This document shows, piece by piece, positions 35,332 through 44,393 of a stretch of DNA of 64,000 bases. A model generated the notes under the pieces. That model made no database searches. It was given only the letters and a program-made list of their open reading frames with translations, and was not told the DNA's origin. The DNA is from Bacillota bacterium (GTDB lineage Bacteria > Bacillota > Clostridia > Oscillospirales > Oscillospiraceae). The position numbers and the translations under genes are program-made. Numbering within the stretch: the stretch's first letter is position 1; every line of letters begins with the position of its first letter. The DNA is taken from positions 1 through 64,000 of the forward strand of contig JAEXCS010000002.1 in the NCBI GenBank assembly GCA_023402075.1, read 5' to 3'.

Positions 35332-35480
35332 TACAAAGATAGCGAGGAGGCCGGAGCGATGTGCTCCTGCCTCCTTGCTTTTGCCTTGGATCAATGCCAC
35401 AGGTGATTTTGTCTCCCGGCCTCTCTGCCGCAGGCACCCCTAAATCTCACTCGCCATAATCAAAGAAAACGACCGGGAGT

Positions 35481-36524
35481 TCACAGCGCCTCGAGCTGCC
35501 TCCGCAGTTTCTCGTCACTTAGCTCGCCGCGCTCGGCCTGGGCCTTCAGGTCCTGCGCCTTCGCCACCGCGGCGTTCCAATCATCCACGGTGATTTTGCC
35601 TCTCTGCTTTCTGGCCTTCAGGCGATTGTACGCCTTTGCGTATTCCTTCTGCGCAGGAGTTGCGGTGACGCGCTCCTGCGCTTCTTTTCTGTGCGCACCC
35701 ACCTTGCGGCAGGTACGAGCTGTCTCGCCGGGCGCGAGGTTGTTGCAATAGCAGGTGTTGTAGCCGGCGGTGAGCAGGAAGTACGTTCCGCAGTTGTGGC
35801 ATCGGCGGGGGGCGTTGCCTTCCATCAGGCCGCGGTAAAAATCCGTGTACAGGAAATGCGTGAGATAGGAAAACTGCGCCTGCTCCGCAAGGATCACCTT
35901 TCCCTTCTCCGCCGAGTGCACCATGGGCACGAACTGGTTCTCCGTGGGAAAGCTCTGCTCAAACGGGCCTTGTCCAAAGATCCCCTCCACAGACTTCATC
36001 TGGCCGTAATACCGGGCGAACGCTTCGGCGTAGGTGTCAGCGCTCCTGCGGGCGAGAGGCTCAAAATACAGCTCCAACATGCCGGTGACCTGCCCCCGAA
36101 AAGTGCGGAGGCTCTCCGGAAAATACTCCAGCCCCTCCATGAGCTTTTGAAACATGGCGTGTCCCTCTGTGCCAACCTCCTGCACCTCGGCCCACTTCTC
36201 CGGATCGGAAAGCAACAGCGGGAAAAGGTTGTTGGCCGTCCATATGTCCATGTTCAAATCCCGATACACCGGAAAAGAAAAGATCAGATCCCAGACAGCG
36301 CATAGCCGCTCCTGCGCGGAGCGTGCGGCACTGTCTGCTTTTTCTTGAAGCAGGATTTTGACAGCGGGCATCAGATTCTCAATGCGCCGGTCAAGCTCGA
36401 CCAGTACCTCATCGTCTAAGTCCAAAATTTCGGTGGTACACTGCCCCAGCGGAAAAGTCTTGCCGTTTACAAATACCTCGCCCTTTCCAAAAAGGACGGA
36501 AAAACAATCAAACGAGTTTGCCAT
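35481..36524 (-). CDS. DUF6076 family protein
   Basis: The 347-residue protein starts MANSFDCFSVLFGKGEVFVN at 36524 with GGGAG upstream. A helical middle part leads to a cysteine motif RRCHNCGTYFLLTAGYNTCY followed by ARTCRKVGAHRK, a zinc-binding-like cluster typical of DUF6076. A Lys/Arg-rich tail follows. Function is unknown. It is transcribed towards the DUF6550 gene. Confidence 0.7.
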   Translation of the reverse strand: MANSFDCFSVLFGKGEVFVNGKTFPLGQCTTEILDLDDEVLVELDRRIENLMPAVKILLQEKADSAARSAQERLCAVWDLIFSFPVYRDLNMDIWTANNLFPLLLSDPEKWAEVQEVGTEGHAMFQKLMEGLEYFPESLRTFRGQVTGMLELYFEPLARRSADTYAEAFARYYGQMKSVEGIFGQGPFEQSFPTENQFVPMVHSAEKGKVILAEQAQFSYLTHFLYTDFYRGLMEGNAPRRCHNCGTYFLLTAGYNTCYCNNLAPGETARTCRKVGAHRKEAQERVTATPAQKEYAKAYNRLKARKQRGKITVDDWNAAVAKAQDLKAQAERGELSDEKLRRQLEAL

Positions 36525-36763
36525 AGTATCGCTCCCTCTGTATCCGATGAAGATTTGGGATTTCCCCAACCATGCCCGGAGGCCTTGAAACGTGGCTTTG
36601 TTTCTGTTACGCTAATTATACCAGATACATATTATAAAATCAATCGCATAAAAAGGAGGCGTTTCAAATCAGCAAGAAATTGTAGCAACAGAGTAATGGA
36701 GGGGGATTTTTATTAGAGATTTAAAAACCATAACGATGAAATTTGTAAAAGGAGGTGTGCGGC

Positions 36764-36928
36764 GTGGGGATCCCAGTCAAACGACTTAAAATCGCTGCGC
36801 CGGCTTTTGGCGAAATGATGAAAATAAAAAAGTTTTTGGAGGCAGGTGTACAAAATAGTGTTTTCGCCAGCTACACAGTGAGGGGATCTTTTTCTTTTCA
36901 AATTGAGGATGGTGGTGAGAACAAGTGA
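36764..36928 (+). CDS. small hypothetical protein, GTG start
   Basis: A 54-residue frame starts with GTG at 36764 after AAAGGAGG. It encodes GIPVKRLKIAAPAFGEMMKI and ends SFSFQIEDGGENK. The ribosome-binding site and position before the excisionase gene are the only support. No homologue was recognised. Confidence 0.35.
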   Translation: MGIPVKRLKIAAPAFGEMMKIKKFLEAGVQNSVFASYTVRGSFSFQIEDGGENK

Positions 36929-36984
36929 ACGACACAAAAATCGAATAGAGACGCAGCAAACAAACGACGGACATGGAGGTAACA

Positions 36985-37194
36985 ATGAAGGAATCCATCT
37001 ACAAATCTTATGACGAGCTGCCGCTGTTCCTGAACGCGGAAACGGTTGCCAAGGTGCTGGGTGTGTCGCCATCAAGCGGGTATGAACTGATGCACGAAAA
37101 AGATTTCCCGGCGCTGAAGATCGGCAGCCGCATCGTCGTGCCAAAGGAAAAGTTTATTGCGTGGGTCGAGCAGAACACAGGAGGTGCCGAGTGA
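36985..37194 (+). CDS. excisionase-like HTH protein
   Basis: The 69-residue protein starts MKESIYKSYDELPLFLNAET and has a winged-helix domain with AKVLGVSPSSGYELMHEKDF and PALKIGSRIVVPKEKFIAWV, the standard excisionase/HTH_17 pattern. GGAGG is five bases before the ATG. It probably controls excision by the recombinases or the replication gene it overlaps (GTGA). Confidence 0.85.
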   Translation: MKESIYKSYDELPLFLNAETVAKVLGVSPSSGYELMHEKDFPALKIGSRIVVPKEKFIAWVEQNTGGAE

Positions 37195-37733
37195 AGCACA
37201 ACCGTAATCCAAAACGCGACGCCATCAAAAATTATTTTCCTTTGCCAAATGAGCTGTTCATCCTGGGCCTGAACGCCGGTGAAATTTCGATCTACTCCTA
37301 CCTGCTCTATCTGGAGAACCGAAAAACATTTCAATGCTGGCCCAGCTACAAAAAGATTGGCAAAGCGGTGGACATGAGTCAAAACACCGTGCGGAAATAT
37401 GTACTGAGCCTTGAAGACAAGGCACTCATCACCACCGAGCCGACGACCGTCTACACCAAGTCCGGCATGAAACGCAACGGCAGTCTGCTCTACACCATCC
37501 GTCCCATTCAGGAGGCGCTGGATATGTTCTACTCCCGGCAGATGGCGCGGGTGGACGAGGATGTGGCGAAGCATCGTACGGCGGCCAAGCTGGCTAAGAC
37601 CCCTGTTGCTCCCTGTGAGACGCTGTGTGGGGCTTTGGAGAGCGCGGCGAGTCCCAGCCCCACCGAGGACATTTCCGGCGAAAAAGAGCCGTTTTCGCGA
37701 GCGGACTCGGGGACGAAAGAAAAAGCAGGATAA
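37191..37733 (+). CDS. replication-initiator-like HTH protein
   Basis: The 180-residue protein has NPKRDAIKNYFPLPNELFIL and then a winged helix, CWPSYKKIGKAVDMSQNTVR, typical of RepA/primase-type N-terminal domains on Firmicute mobilisable elements. The C-terminal 60 residues are low complexity. It starts with GTG overlapping the excisionase stop, with AGGAGG upstream. It may start replication of the excised circle. Confidence 0.78.
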   Translation: MKHNRNPKRDAIKNYFPLPNELFILGLNAGEISIYSYLLYLENRKTFQCWPSYKKIGKAVDMSQNTVRKYVLSLEDKALITTEPTTVYTKSGMKRNGSLLYTIRPIQEALDMFYSRQMARVDEDVAKHRTAAKLAKTPVAPCETLCGALESAASPSPTEDISGEKEPFSRADSGTKEKAG

Positions 37734-37769
37734 AGCCCTGGCGTCGCAAGCGCCGTCTGCCCAGTCACA

Positions 37770-37790
37770 ACTGCCCGCAGTGCGGGCAGT
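37770..37790. repeat. inverted repeat between rep-like and relaxosome genes
   Basis: ACTGCCCGCA (37770-37779) and TGCGGGCAGT (37781-37790) are perfect reverse complements around one base. It lies in the 177-base gap before the ribbon-helix-helix gene. The position near a relaxase makes an origin-of-transfer component or operator possible, but there is no direct proof. Confidence 0.5.
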
Positions 37791-37910
37791 TACGAGGATG
37801 CGGAGCAGGGGTCTTGAAACGGCAAAAGTGCCCCGCAAGAGGTCTTAAATACAGAAAACGCCGATGCTCAGGCACTTCCCGCGGGGGTCTTACGGAGAAA
37901 TGGAGGAAAA

Positions 37911-38312
37911 ATGAGCGACAGAGAAAAATTAGCAGTCCGGCTGGAGCCGGAGACACGGGAGCGGCTGGAGCGCTGCTACACCATGGACGGCAGCTCGAGC
38001 CGGAGAGAGTTTATTGAAAAAGCAATTCGGTTTTACATGGACTATCTGGAGATGAACGACGGCAGCGCCTTGCTGCCGAAGGAGATCACCTCCGCGATCG
38101 ACGGCCGGCTCGGAATGTTCGAGGATCGCATGGCAAGTCTGCTCTACAAGCAATCGGTAGAGATCGATATGACCAACGGGATCATTGCAACCGCTTATAA
38201 TATCGGCGAAGATGCGCTGCGGCGCATGCGGGCACAGAGCGTCAGAAATGTGAAGGGGACAAACGGGCGGGTCTCTTTTGAGCAGCGCATGCGGGATGCG
38301 GGTGACGAGTGA
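37911..38312 (+). CDS. ribbon-helix-helix relaxosome accessory protein
   Basis: The 133-residue protein has REKLAVRLEPETRERLERCY and SSSRREFIEKAIRFYMDYL, a CopG/MobC-like ribbon-helix-helix domain at residues about 4-45, followed by helical oligomerisation regions. It should bind the transfer origin and recruit the relaxase encoded just after it (start overlaps the stop). GGAGG precedes the ATG. Confidence 0.82.
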   Translation: MSDREKLAVRLEPETRERLERCYTMDGSSSRREFIEKAIRFYMDYLEMNDGSALLPKEITSAIDGRLGMFEDRMASLLYKQSVEIDMTNGIIATAYNIGEDALRRMRAQSVRNVKGTNGRVSFEQRMRDAGDE

Positions 38313-40261
38313 TGGCGAAGTTGATCGTCAAAAGTCCTTATCTCAAATGCGGCGGCGCGGAGAAGGTCAGCGGGTACCTGCGCTACATCGGTACCCGCGA
38401 ACATGTTCAGAAGCTCACCGATAACCGTCCTCCGACCAGGAAGCAGGAGCAACTCATCACAAAGCTCTCGAAAGATTTTCCCGATGTGAAAAAGCTGGCT
38501 GAGTACGAGGACTATACCGCACACGAAACGAAGGTCAACGCCTCGGCGCTCATCGCCATGGCGCTGGAGGAAAACTGGTCTGCGGTCAGTCAGACGGACG
38601 GCTATATGAAGTACATCGCCACTCGTCCTCGCGCGGAACGGCTCAGCTCCCACGGCCTGTTCGGCGACGAGGACAATGTGGATCTCGATGCGGCGATGTC
38701 GGAGCTGGATTCCTATACTGGCAATGTGTGGACGCACATTATTTCCCTGCACCGCGAGGACGCGGCGCGGCTGGGTTACGACAACGCCGGAGCGTGGCGC
38801 AATCTCATCCGCGCCCACCGCAACGACATTGCGGCAGCAATGAGAATACCGCCCAAGGACTTTCGCTGGTACGCAGCGTTTCATGATGAAGGCGATCACC
38901 CGCATATACACATGATGGCGTGGTCGACAAAGCCGGGTCAGGCGTATCTCTCCCGCGACGGCATCAGGCAGATCAAGTCGCAGCTCACCAATGATATTTT
39001 CAAGCAGGATCTGCTGCACGTCTACGAGCAGAAAAGCGAAAGCCGCGATGAGCTGGTGCGCGAGGCGCGGGATGCTTTGCTGGAGCTCACGCGGCAGATG
39101 CAAACCGGCATCTGCAATCACCCGGAGGTGGAAGGTCTGATGCAGCAGCTTTCGCAGGCGCTGGATTCCGTTACCGGCAAAAAGTCCTACGGCTATCTGC
39201 CCAAGCCCATCAAGAAAATCGCAGACGAGATCGTCGATCAGATGGAACGCCTGCCTGTCGTATCTGATTGCTATGACCACTGGCTGGAGCTGCAGGGTCA
39301 GATGGACAGTTACTACGGCGGCGACGAGTGGAAACGCCTGCCGCTGTCTCAGCAGAAAGAATTCCGCGCCATCAAGAACGCTGTCATTCAGGAGGCGGAA
39401 CGCATCCGACTTGGCGAGATCACCTTTGAGGACGCCGGCGTGGAACAGCGGGATGAGCCGGAGGATGATCTTCAGGCCGACCGCACCCTGTGGCAAATCG
39501 TGGATGATGTCTATGACGATACCCTGCAACTTGCAGTGCGCGACAAGGCTGTGGAGGATTTAAGGGCATGGGCGGAGGACGGCGACGCGACCGCACAGTA
39601 TTTTCTTGGCAAGCTCTACCGCGACGGCGGGCTGCTGATTCCAAACTCCGAGCTGGCACGGGATTGGTTCTATAAGGCGGCGCGACAGGATGTTGTGGTG
39701 GCGCAGTATGCGCTGGGCAAGTTGTTCCTCTCTGACGATCTGCTGGTCCGTGACCCAAAGCTGGGCATAGAGTGGCTGGAATATGCTGCAAGCAATGGCA
39801 GTCACTACGCCGCCTACCGTGTCGGCAAAGAATATCTCAAAGGCGAGATTGTGAAAAAAGATGTGGCCAAGGCGCTCACCTATCTGACTGACGCCGCCAA
39901 CGCCGAAAACCAGTACGCTCAATATCTGCTGGGTAAGCTGTGCCTCATGGGGCACGAGGTGAAATACGACAAGAAGCTGGCACTTTACTGGCTGATCTGC
40001 GCCGCCGATCGGGGCAACGAGTACGCACAATTCTTTCTCGATCGCGCGGACAGTCTGCACCCGCCATCCGTCATGCTGGCGGCAACCCGACTGCTCCACC
40101 ACATGAGTCACATTTTCACGGACAACTCTCTGCCCAAGACCGGCCCGATGGGGATGCGGATTGACCGCAAGCGTCTGCAAAAGCTCAGGGAGAAGAAAAT
40201 CGCCGTGGGCCACAAGCCGGACGACCATGAGGAATACACCGGCCCCACCCTGTCTATGTAA
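38312..40261 (+). CDS. MobP-type relaxase with C-terminal Sel1-like repeats
   Basis: The 649-residue protein has an N-terminal relaxase domain with the metal-binding HPHIHMMAW (about residues 196-204) and FRWYAAFHDEGD before it, as in MobP3-type relaxases. Residues about 412-610 hold five Sel1-like repeats (for example YFLGKLYRDGG, YALGKLFLSDD, YLLGKLCLMGH), which usually mediate protein contacts. It would nick the transfer origin during mobilisation. Sel1 repeats on a relaxase are unusual and may link it to a host factor. Confidence 0.88.
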   Translation: MAKLIVKSPYLKCGGAEKVSGYLRYIGTREHVQKLTDNRPPTRKQEQLITKLSKDFPDVKKLAEYEDYTAHETKVNASALIAMALEENWSAVSQTDGYMKYIATRPRAERLSSHGLFGDEDNVDLDAAMSELDSYTGNVWTHIISLHREDAARLGYDNAGAWRNLIRAHRNDIAAAMRIPPKDFRWYAAFHDEGDHPHIHMMAWSTKPGQAYLSRDGIRQIKSQLTNDIFKQDLLHVYEQKSESRDELVREARDALLELTRQMQTGICNHPEVEGLMQQLSQALDSVTGKKSYGYLPKPIKKIADEIVDQMERLPVVSDCYDHWLELQGQMDSYYGGDEWKRLPLSQQKEFRAIKNAVIQEAERIRLGEITFEDAGVEQRDEPEDDLQADRTLWQIVDDVYDDTLQLAVRDKAVEDLRAWAEDGDATAQYFLGKLYRDGGLLIPNSELARDWFYKAARQDVVVAQYALGKLFLSDDLLVRDPKLGIEWLEYAASNGSHYAAYRVGKEYLKGEIVKKDVAKALTYLTDAANAENQYAQYLLGKLCLMGHEVKYDKKLALYWLICAADRGNEYAQFFLDRADSLHPPSVMLAATRLLHHMSHIFTDNSLPKTGPMGMRIDRKRLQKLREKKIAVGHKPDDHEEYTGPTLSM

Positions 40262-40350
40262 GCCTCCAAGTCATTGGAAACACTGCATTTTTTAATAGCT
40301 TTGTGCCGACTGTTGTGGTATATGTGTTGTCTTGAACAGGAGGCGATTCC

Positions 40351-40692
40351 ATGTACGACTATATGAAATCCCTGCACCGGCAGTTCTTCCGGGAACCGGA
40401 GTGCAGTGAATTGCGCAGAGAAATCGAGCAGACCCGTCAGGCACTGCGGGACGGGATGGACAAAGAAAGCCGCAGGCGGCTGCTGTATCTGACGGATTGC
40501 CAGTCGGCGCTTCGGGAGGAGGTCTCCCTTCAGAGCTTCCTCGCCGGCTATCGGCTGGCCTGCGGAATTTACCGGGAGCTGCTGCAGGAGCCGCCCCACT
40601 CCTTCGACCGGGAGGAGGAAAAGCGGTCGGAGGAAATTTACCAAATCGAGAAGAAAGCGGCGGAGGCCGCTTGTTCCGGGAAGGAGGACTGA
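40351..40692 (+). CDS. DUF6809 family protein (second copy)
   Basis: The 113-residue protein starts MYDYMKSLHRQFFREPECSE, followed by LRREIEQTRQALRDGM and SLQSFLAGYRLACGIYREL. It is homologous to the protein at 34493-34810. It has the same upstream TGTGGTATATGT block and AGGAGGCGA ribosome-binding region. The stop lies 3 bases before the recombinase start. It may act with the recombinase, but no function is known. Confidence 0.75.
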   Translation: MYDYMKSLHRQFFREPECSELRREIEQTRQALRDGMDKESRRRLLYLTDCQSALREEVSLQSFLAGYRLACGIYRELLQEPPHSFDREEEKRSEEIYQIEKKAAEAACSGKED

Positions 40693-40695
40693 TCC

Positions 40696-41898
40696 ATGGC
40701 AAAACGACGCCCATCCGGTGACGGCATGGTGCGAAAACGGGAGGACGGCCGCTGGGAAGGCCGTATCGTGGTGGGGCACAAGAAAAATGGAGACTTCATC
40801 TTCCGCCATGTCTACGCCAAGACGCAGAAGGAGCTGATGGACAGGCTCCACCGCAATATTGAGGACTACCACGATGTGGATCTGACCGAGGACAGCCGCA
40901 TGACCCTGGGCGAGTGGCTGGATCGCTGGCTCAGCGAATACAAGGAGGACACCGTTCGCCCCGGTACCATACGAAGTTACCACACCGTGATCGAACAGTA
41001 CATCAAGCCGCAGTTGGGCGACAAACAGATCTCCCTGATCACCCCGCAGGACATTCAGCGGATGTATCGCCGGCTGAAAAAAGAGGGGCGCGTCAACGAA
41101 AACCCGGAGAAAGGCACCCAGCTTGCCGACAACACCGTGCGCGGCATCCACTGCGTGCTCCATCTGGCCATGCAGGATGCCGTGCAGGCACACCTCATCG
41201 CCAGCAATCCAACGGAGGGCGCTACCATCCCCCGGCAGGGCGGCGGCAAAAAGCAGGTGCTAAATGATCGGGAGCTGGACGCTTTCCTTGCCGTTATCGA
41301 GAAGGACGCGATCTGGCACGATTTCTTCTATACCGATCTGACCACCGGCTTGCGGCGGGGCGAAATCTGTGGTCTCATGTGGCGAGACTTTGACGGGAAA
41401 GCCGGTACGCTGAAGGTGTGCCGCACCCTCCACAGCAAGAAGCTGGGCGTGTTCTCTCTGGGCGACACCAAAACAGGAATGGGCATGCGCACCATCGTCC
41501 TGCCCCAAAGTACGGCGGAGCTTCTGCGCCGGCGCAAGAAGAATTCGATCAGCCAGTGGATTTTTCCAAATCCCATCAAGCCGGAACTGCCTGTGTCGCC
41601 CAACTCCGCCTACAATCACCTGAAAGCCCTGCTGAAGCAGGCGAAGCTGCCGGACATTCGCTTCCATGATTTACGGCATACATTTGCCACCCATGCCCTG
41701 GCCAGCGGCGTGGACCCCAAAACGCTCTCTGGCATTCTCGGCCACACCAACGCCAGCTTCACGCTGGACACCTACACCCATGTGACACCGGATATGCAGA
41801 AAACCGCCAGCGGCATCGTGGGCGGATTCATGGAAGACATTTTCGGAAAGGAGTTGAAACCGTGGCAAGAAAGAGAAAGAACGGAGACGGAACCGTAA
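40696..41898 (+). CDS. tyrosine recombinase (site-specific integrase) 1
   Basis: The 400-residue protein has an N-terminal arm-binding segment (SGDGMVRKREDGRWEGRI), a SAM-like core-binding domain and a catalytic domain with TGLRRGE (Arg, about 219), HDLRHTFATH (about 323), LGHTNASFTLDTYTH (His and Tyr, about 345-359). All catalytic residues are present. It belongs to the Tn916-Int-like group. Its last codons overlap the next recombinase gene by 37 bases. Confidence 0.92.
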   Translation: MAKRRPSGDGMVRKREDGRWEGRIVVGHKKNGDFIFRHVYAKTQKELMDRLHRNIEDYHDVDLTEDSRMTLGEWLDRWLSEYKEDTVRPGTIRSYHTVIEQYIKPQLGDKQISLITPQDIQRMYRRLKKEGRVNENPEKGTQLADNTVRGIHCVLHLAMQDAVQAHLIASNPTEGATIPRQGGGKKQVLNDRELDAFLAVIEKDAIWHDFFYTDLTTGLRRGEICGLMWRDFDGKAGTLKVCRTLHSKKLGVFSLGDTKTGMGMRTIVLPQSTAELLRRRKKNSISQWIFPNPIKPELPVSPNSAYNHLKALLKQAKLPDIRFHDLRHTFATHALASGVDPKTLSGILGHTNASFTLDTYTHVTPDMQKTASGIVGGFMEDIFGKELKPWQERERTETEP

Positions 41899-43304
41899 GG
41901 CTGCGCAAGGATGGCCGTTGGGAAGGCCGAATCGTCATCGACTACGACGACAACGGCTATCCCAAAACCAAAAATGTCCTTGCCAAAACGAAAAATGAGT
42001 GTCTGGAAAAACTCCAGACACTCAAGGAAACCTGCGGCGGCTCGAAGTCCGCGAAGCTGCGCCCCGAGATGCCCTTCGGGGACTGGCTCACGTACTGGTA
42101 CGAAAATCACTCCAAGCCGAAGCTCCGTCCCACCACCCAGGCAAATTACGAGAGCCGCATCCGCCTGCACATCATGCCGGAGATCGGCAAAATCCCGCTG
42201 AACAAGCTGACGCAAAACGACCTGCAGCAGTTTTACGCACGGCTTAAAAAGACCGGCCGCCTGCGCTTCACTGACCAATACGGCGAGGGGCTGTCCGACC
42301 GGATGGTGAGAATGTGCCACGCGGTCTGCCGCACCGCGCTGGAAAAGGCAATGCAGGAGGGACTGATCCGCACCAACCCTGCCATCGGCTGTAAGCTGCC
42401 GCCCAAGAAAGCGCGGGAGATGCAAGTGCTGGATCGGGAAGAGCTACAGCGGTTTCTCATTCAGGCTGAGGCGGAGGGCTACTACGAGCTGTTCCTCCTG
42501 GATCTCGCCACCGGCCTGCGGCGCGGTGAACTGATGGCGCTCCAGTGGGACGATCTGGACTTCAAGACCGGCGTGCTGAGTATAAACAAGCAGATTTATG
42601 ATGTGAAGGGTGAGCTGCAGCTGAGCACGCCGAAAACCAAAACCTCCATCCGCCAGCTGGCGCTCCCAACCGCGGTGGTGGCGGTGCTGAAGGAGTACCG
42701 GAAGACCACTGACTCCCGGTGGATGTTCCCCTCCCCAGTGAAGGAGGACTGCCCCATAACTCCCTGCGCGATACGCAAGCGGCTCCAGAAAATCTTGGAG
42801 CACGCCGAATGCAAGCATGTGCGCTTCCATGATTTACGGCACACGTTCGCCACCTTGTCCCTGCAAAACGGCATGGATGTGAAGACGCTCTCTGCTATGC
42901 TCGGTCACGTGTCGGCGGCCACTACGCTTGACATTTACACACATATCACGGACGATATGCGTCATTCTGCCGCCGCCAGCATCGACCGGGGCATCGGCAA
43001 GGCAGAGCCAAAGCAGGACGATCCGGCAACCGCTCCCGCTCAGCCGGAAAAGCCAAGGATGACCGACTTCAAGCCTTACCGCAGCAGCATGCGCAAGCCC
43101 GGCACCGGCTGCATCAGCGAGATCAACGACCACCTGTTTGAGGGGCGGTACTCACCAGTGTGGCCTGACGGCAAGAAGCACTCCAGGAATGTCTATGCCA
43201 AGACCCGCGAGGAATGCGAGGAAAAGCTGGGCGGGTTGATTGCTAAAATGAAGGCTGAGATCACCATGCTGAAAGCAGTGAAACAATGTTCAATAAAACA
43301 GTGA
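41862..43304 (+). CDS. tyrosine recombinase 2 with extra C-terminal arm-like domain
   Basis: The 480-residue protein repeats the layout of recombinase 1 (TGLRRGE, HDLRHTFATL, LGHVSAATTLDIYTH) but continues about 110 residues further. The extension, with HLFEGRYSPVWPDGKKHSRN and VYAKTREECEEKLGGL, resembles the N-terminal arm-binding segment VRLRKDGRWEGRI...LAKTKNECLEKL of the same protein. It starts with GTG after AAGGAG. The pair could form hetero-complexes or act on different att arms. Confidence 0.9.
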   Translation: MARKRKNGDGTVRLRKDGRWEGRIVIDYDDNGYPKTKNVLAKTKNECLEKLQTLKETCGGSKSAKLRPEMPFGDWLTYWYENHSKPKLRPTTQANYESRIRLHIMPEIGKIPLNKLTQNDLQQFYARLKKTGRLRFTDQYGEGLSDRMVRMCHAVCRTALEKAMQEGLIRTNPAIGCKLPPKKAREMQVLDREELQRFLIQAEAEGYYELFLLDLATGLRRGELMALQWDDLDFKTGVLSINKQIYDVKGELQLSTPKTKTSIRQLALPTAVVAVLKEYRKTTDSRWMFPSPVKEDCPITPCAIRKRLQKILEHAECKHVRFHDLRHTFATLSLQNGMDVKTLSAMLGHVSAATTLDIYTHITDDMRHSAAASIDRGIGKAEPKQDDPATAPAQPEKPRMTDFKPYRSSMRKPGTGCISEINDHLFEGRYSPVWPDGKKHSRNVYAKTREECEEKLGGLIAKMKAEITMLKAVKQCSIKQ

Positions 43305-43345
43305 TAATCAAGGTAATACAGACGGTGTAGACGGCGTAGAGGCTA

Positions 43346-43842
43346 TTCCAAATTAGGCTATCAGGTAAAAACCCGCGAACAGGAGGACAACACCAGCAAA
43401 ATTTACGACAGTCAGGAGTACGCCGCCGCCTTTGCTGAAGACCTGTCCAATGCCGCAAGAAGCATTCTGATTGTCAGTCCTTACATCCAGGAAAACCGCA
43501 TTACACGACTTCTACCTATTCTGGAAAACGCGGTGTCGTCCAGCGTTCGCGTTACCGTTTATACGAAAGCCCTCGAAAGCTATAAACCCGATCAGGAGCC
43601 CGGATTGCGTCTGCAATTGCCATGCTGAAAAACGCAGAAATTTCCGTTGCTATCCAGGCAAATCTGCAACAGCACTATGTCATTATTGATGAAAGTGCCG
43701 TTTGGTACGGTAATATTGATTTCTTGGCATTCGGCGGAACGACTCGGATACTCTGCGGTTTGAAAATGCTGAGATTGCCGGAGAGCTTTTGGAAATGTCT
43801 GCAGAATCCGATCCTATCGAATCAAATCCTGCGTTGCTGTAA
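43346..43842 (+). pseudogene. PLD-domain helicase-type gene fragment, frameshifted
   Basis: Translation in three successive frames gives YDSQEYAAAFAEDLSNAARS and ILIVSPYIQENRITRLLPIL, then IASAIAMLKNAEISVAIQAN with QHYVIIDESAVWYGNIDFL, then DSDTLRFENAEIAGELLEMS to a stop. This is the C-terminal PLD-like domain of a nuclease or helicase protein. At least two frameshifts and a missing N-terminal part make it non-functional. It begins right after recombinase 2, so it may be the gene disrupted by integration. Confidence 0.7.
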
Positions 43843-43853
43843 ACAAAGAAAAA

Positions 43854-43893
43854 AGTCATCGGGAGCATATTTGCAACCGATGGCTTTATTTTG
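43854..43893. terminator. bidirectional terminator after PLD remnant
   Basis: AGTCATCGG (43854-43862) pairs with CCGATGGCT (43877-43885). TTTATTTTG follows on the plus strand and a run of six A residues precedes it, so it could work both ways. Confidence 0.55.
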
Positions 43894-44393
43894 TAAATCT
43901 CACTCACAATTGTTTGCCTTTTATCTGGATAGATTACGTGATGGTAATGAACCTGAAGGGAGATCCCTCGATAGCCCAGCGAGCCATCCATGAGCGCAAC
44001 ACAAGGATATAGCATACTTTAAATTGATTTCAACTCAAGAGGATAATGCCGGTAACGCCACTAAAGTTTGTAGACTTCTTGATCGGGACGAACTCACTTG
44101 AAGGCAATGAAAAGATAACTGGCACATCTAAGCACGAGATTAAATTAAATCTAAAATTTTCATAGTTAAGATGGGGCTGGCACCAAACGTCAGTTGCAGA
44201 AAACTTGACAAAATTTATGATTGTCTCCAATATAGTGCTATACAGACGAGTTACCATTGCCATAACCAGTCCATACGTCAAAGGGGCATTTGGGCTAGAC
44301 ATCTTAGTAGGGGTGCCATTGATCAGCCCTATTTCGTACACGGTTTAATGGTCACTTTCTTACTGTAGCTACGCGATCAAATGTAGCAGCTAT
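43894..44393. other. gene-poor stretch, nothing convincing
   Basis: This 500-base stretch has no ORF with a ribosome-binding site. A minus-strand frame at 44030-44341 starts with GTG without a ribosome-binding site and matches nothing I know. It may be decayed sequence at the edge of the integrated element. Confidence 0.45.

Noticed and set aside
37734..37910. Small cysteine-containing frame after the replication-like gene
   Set aside because: Its frame overlaps the inverted repeat and has no start with a ribosome-binding site. Cysteine pairs alone are not enough.
38195..39529. Minus-strand open frame of 444 codons opposite the relaxase
   Set aside because: The plus-strand relaxase has catalytic motifs and repeats, and the antisense frame shows no domain pattern.
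44030..44341. Minus-strand frame of 103 codons
   Set aside because: It has a GTG start with no ribosome-binding site, no recognisable family and is in a decayed region.
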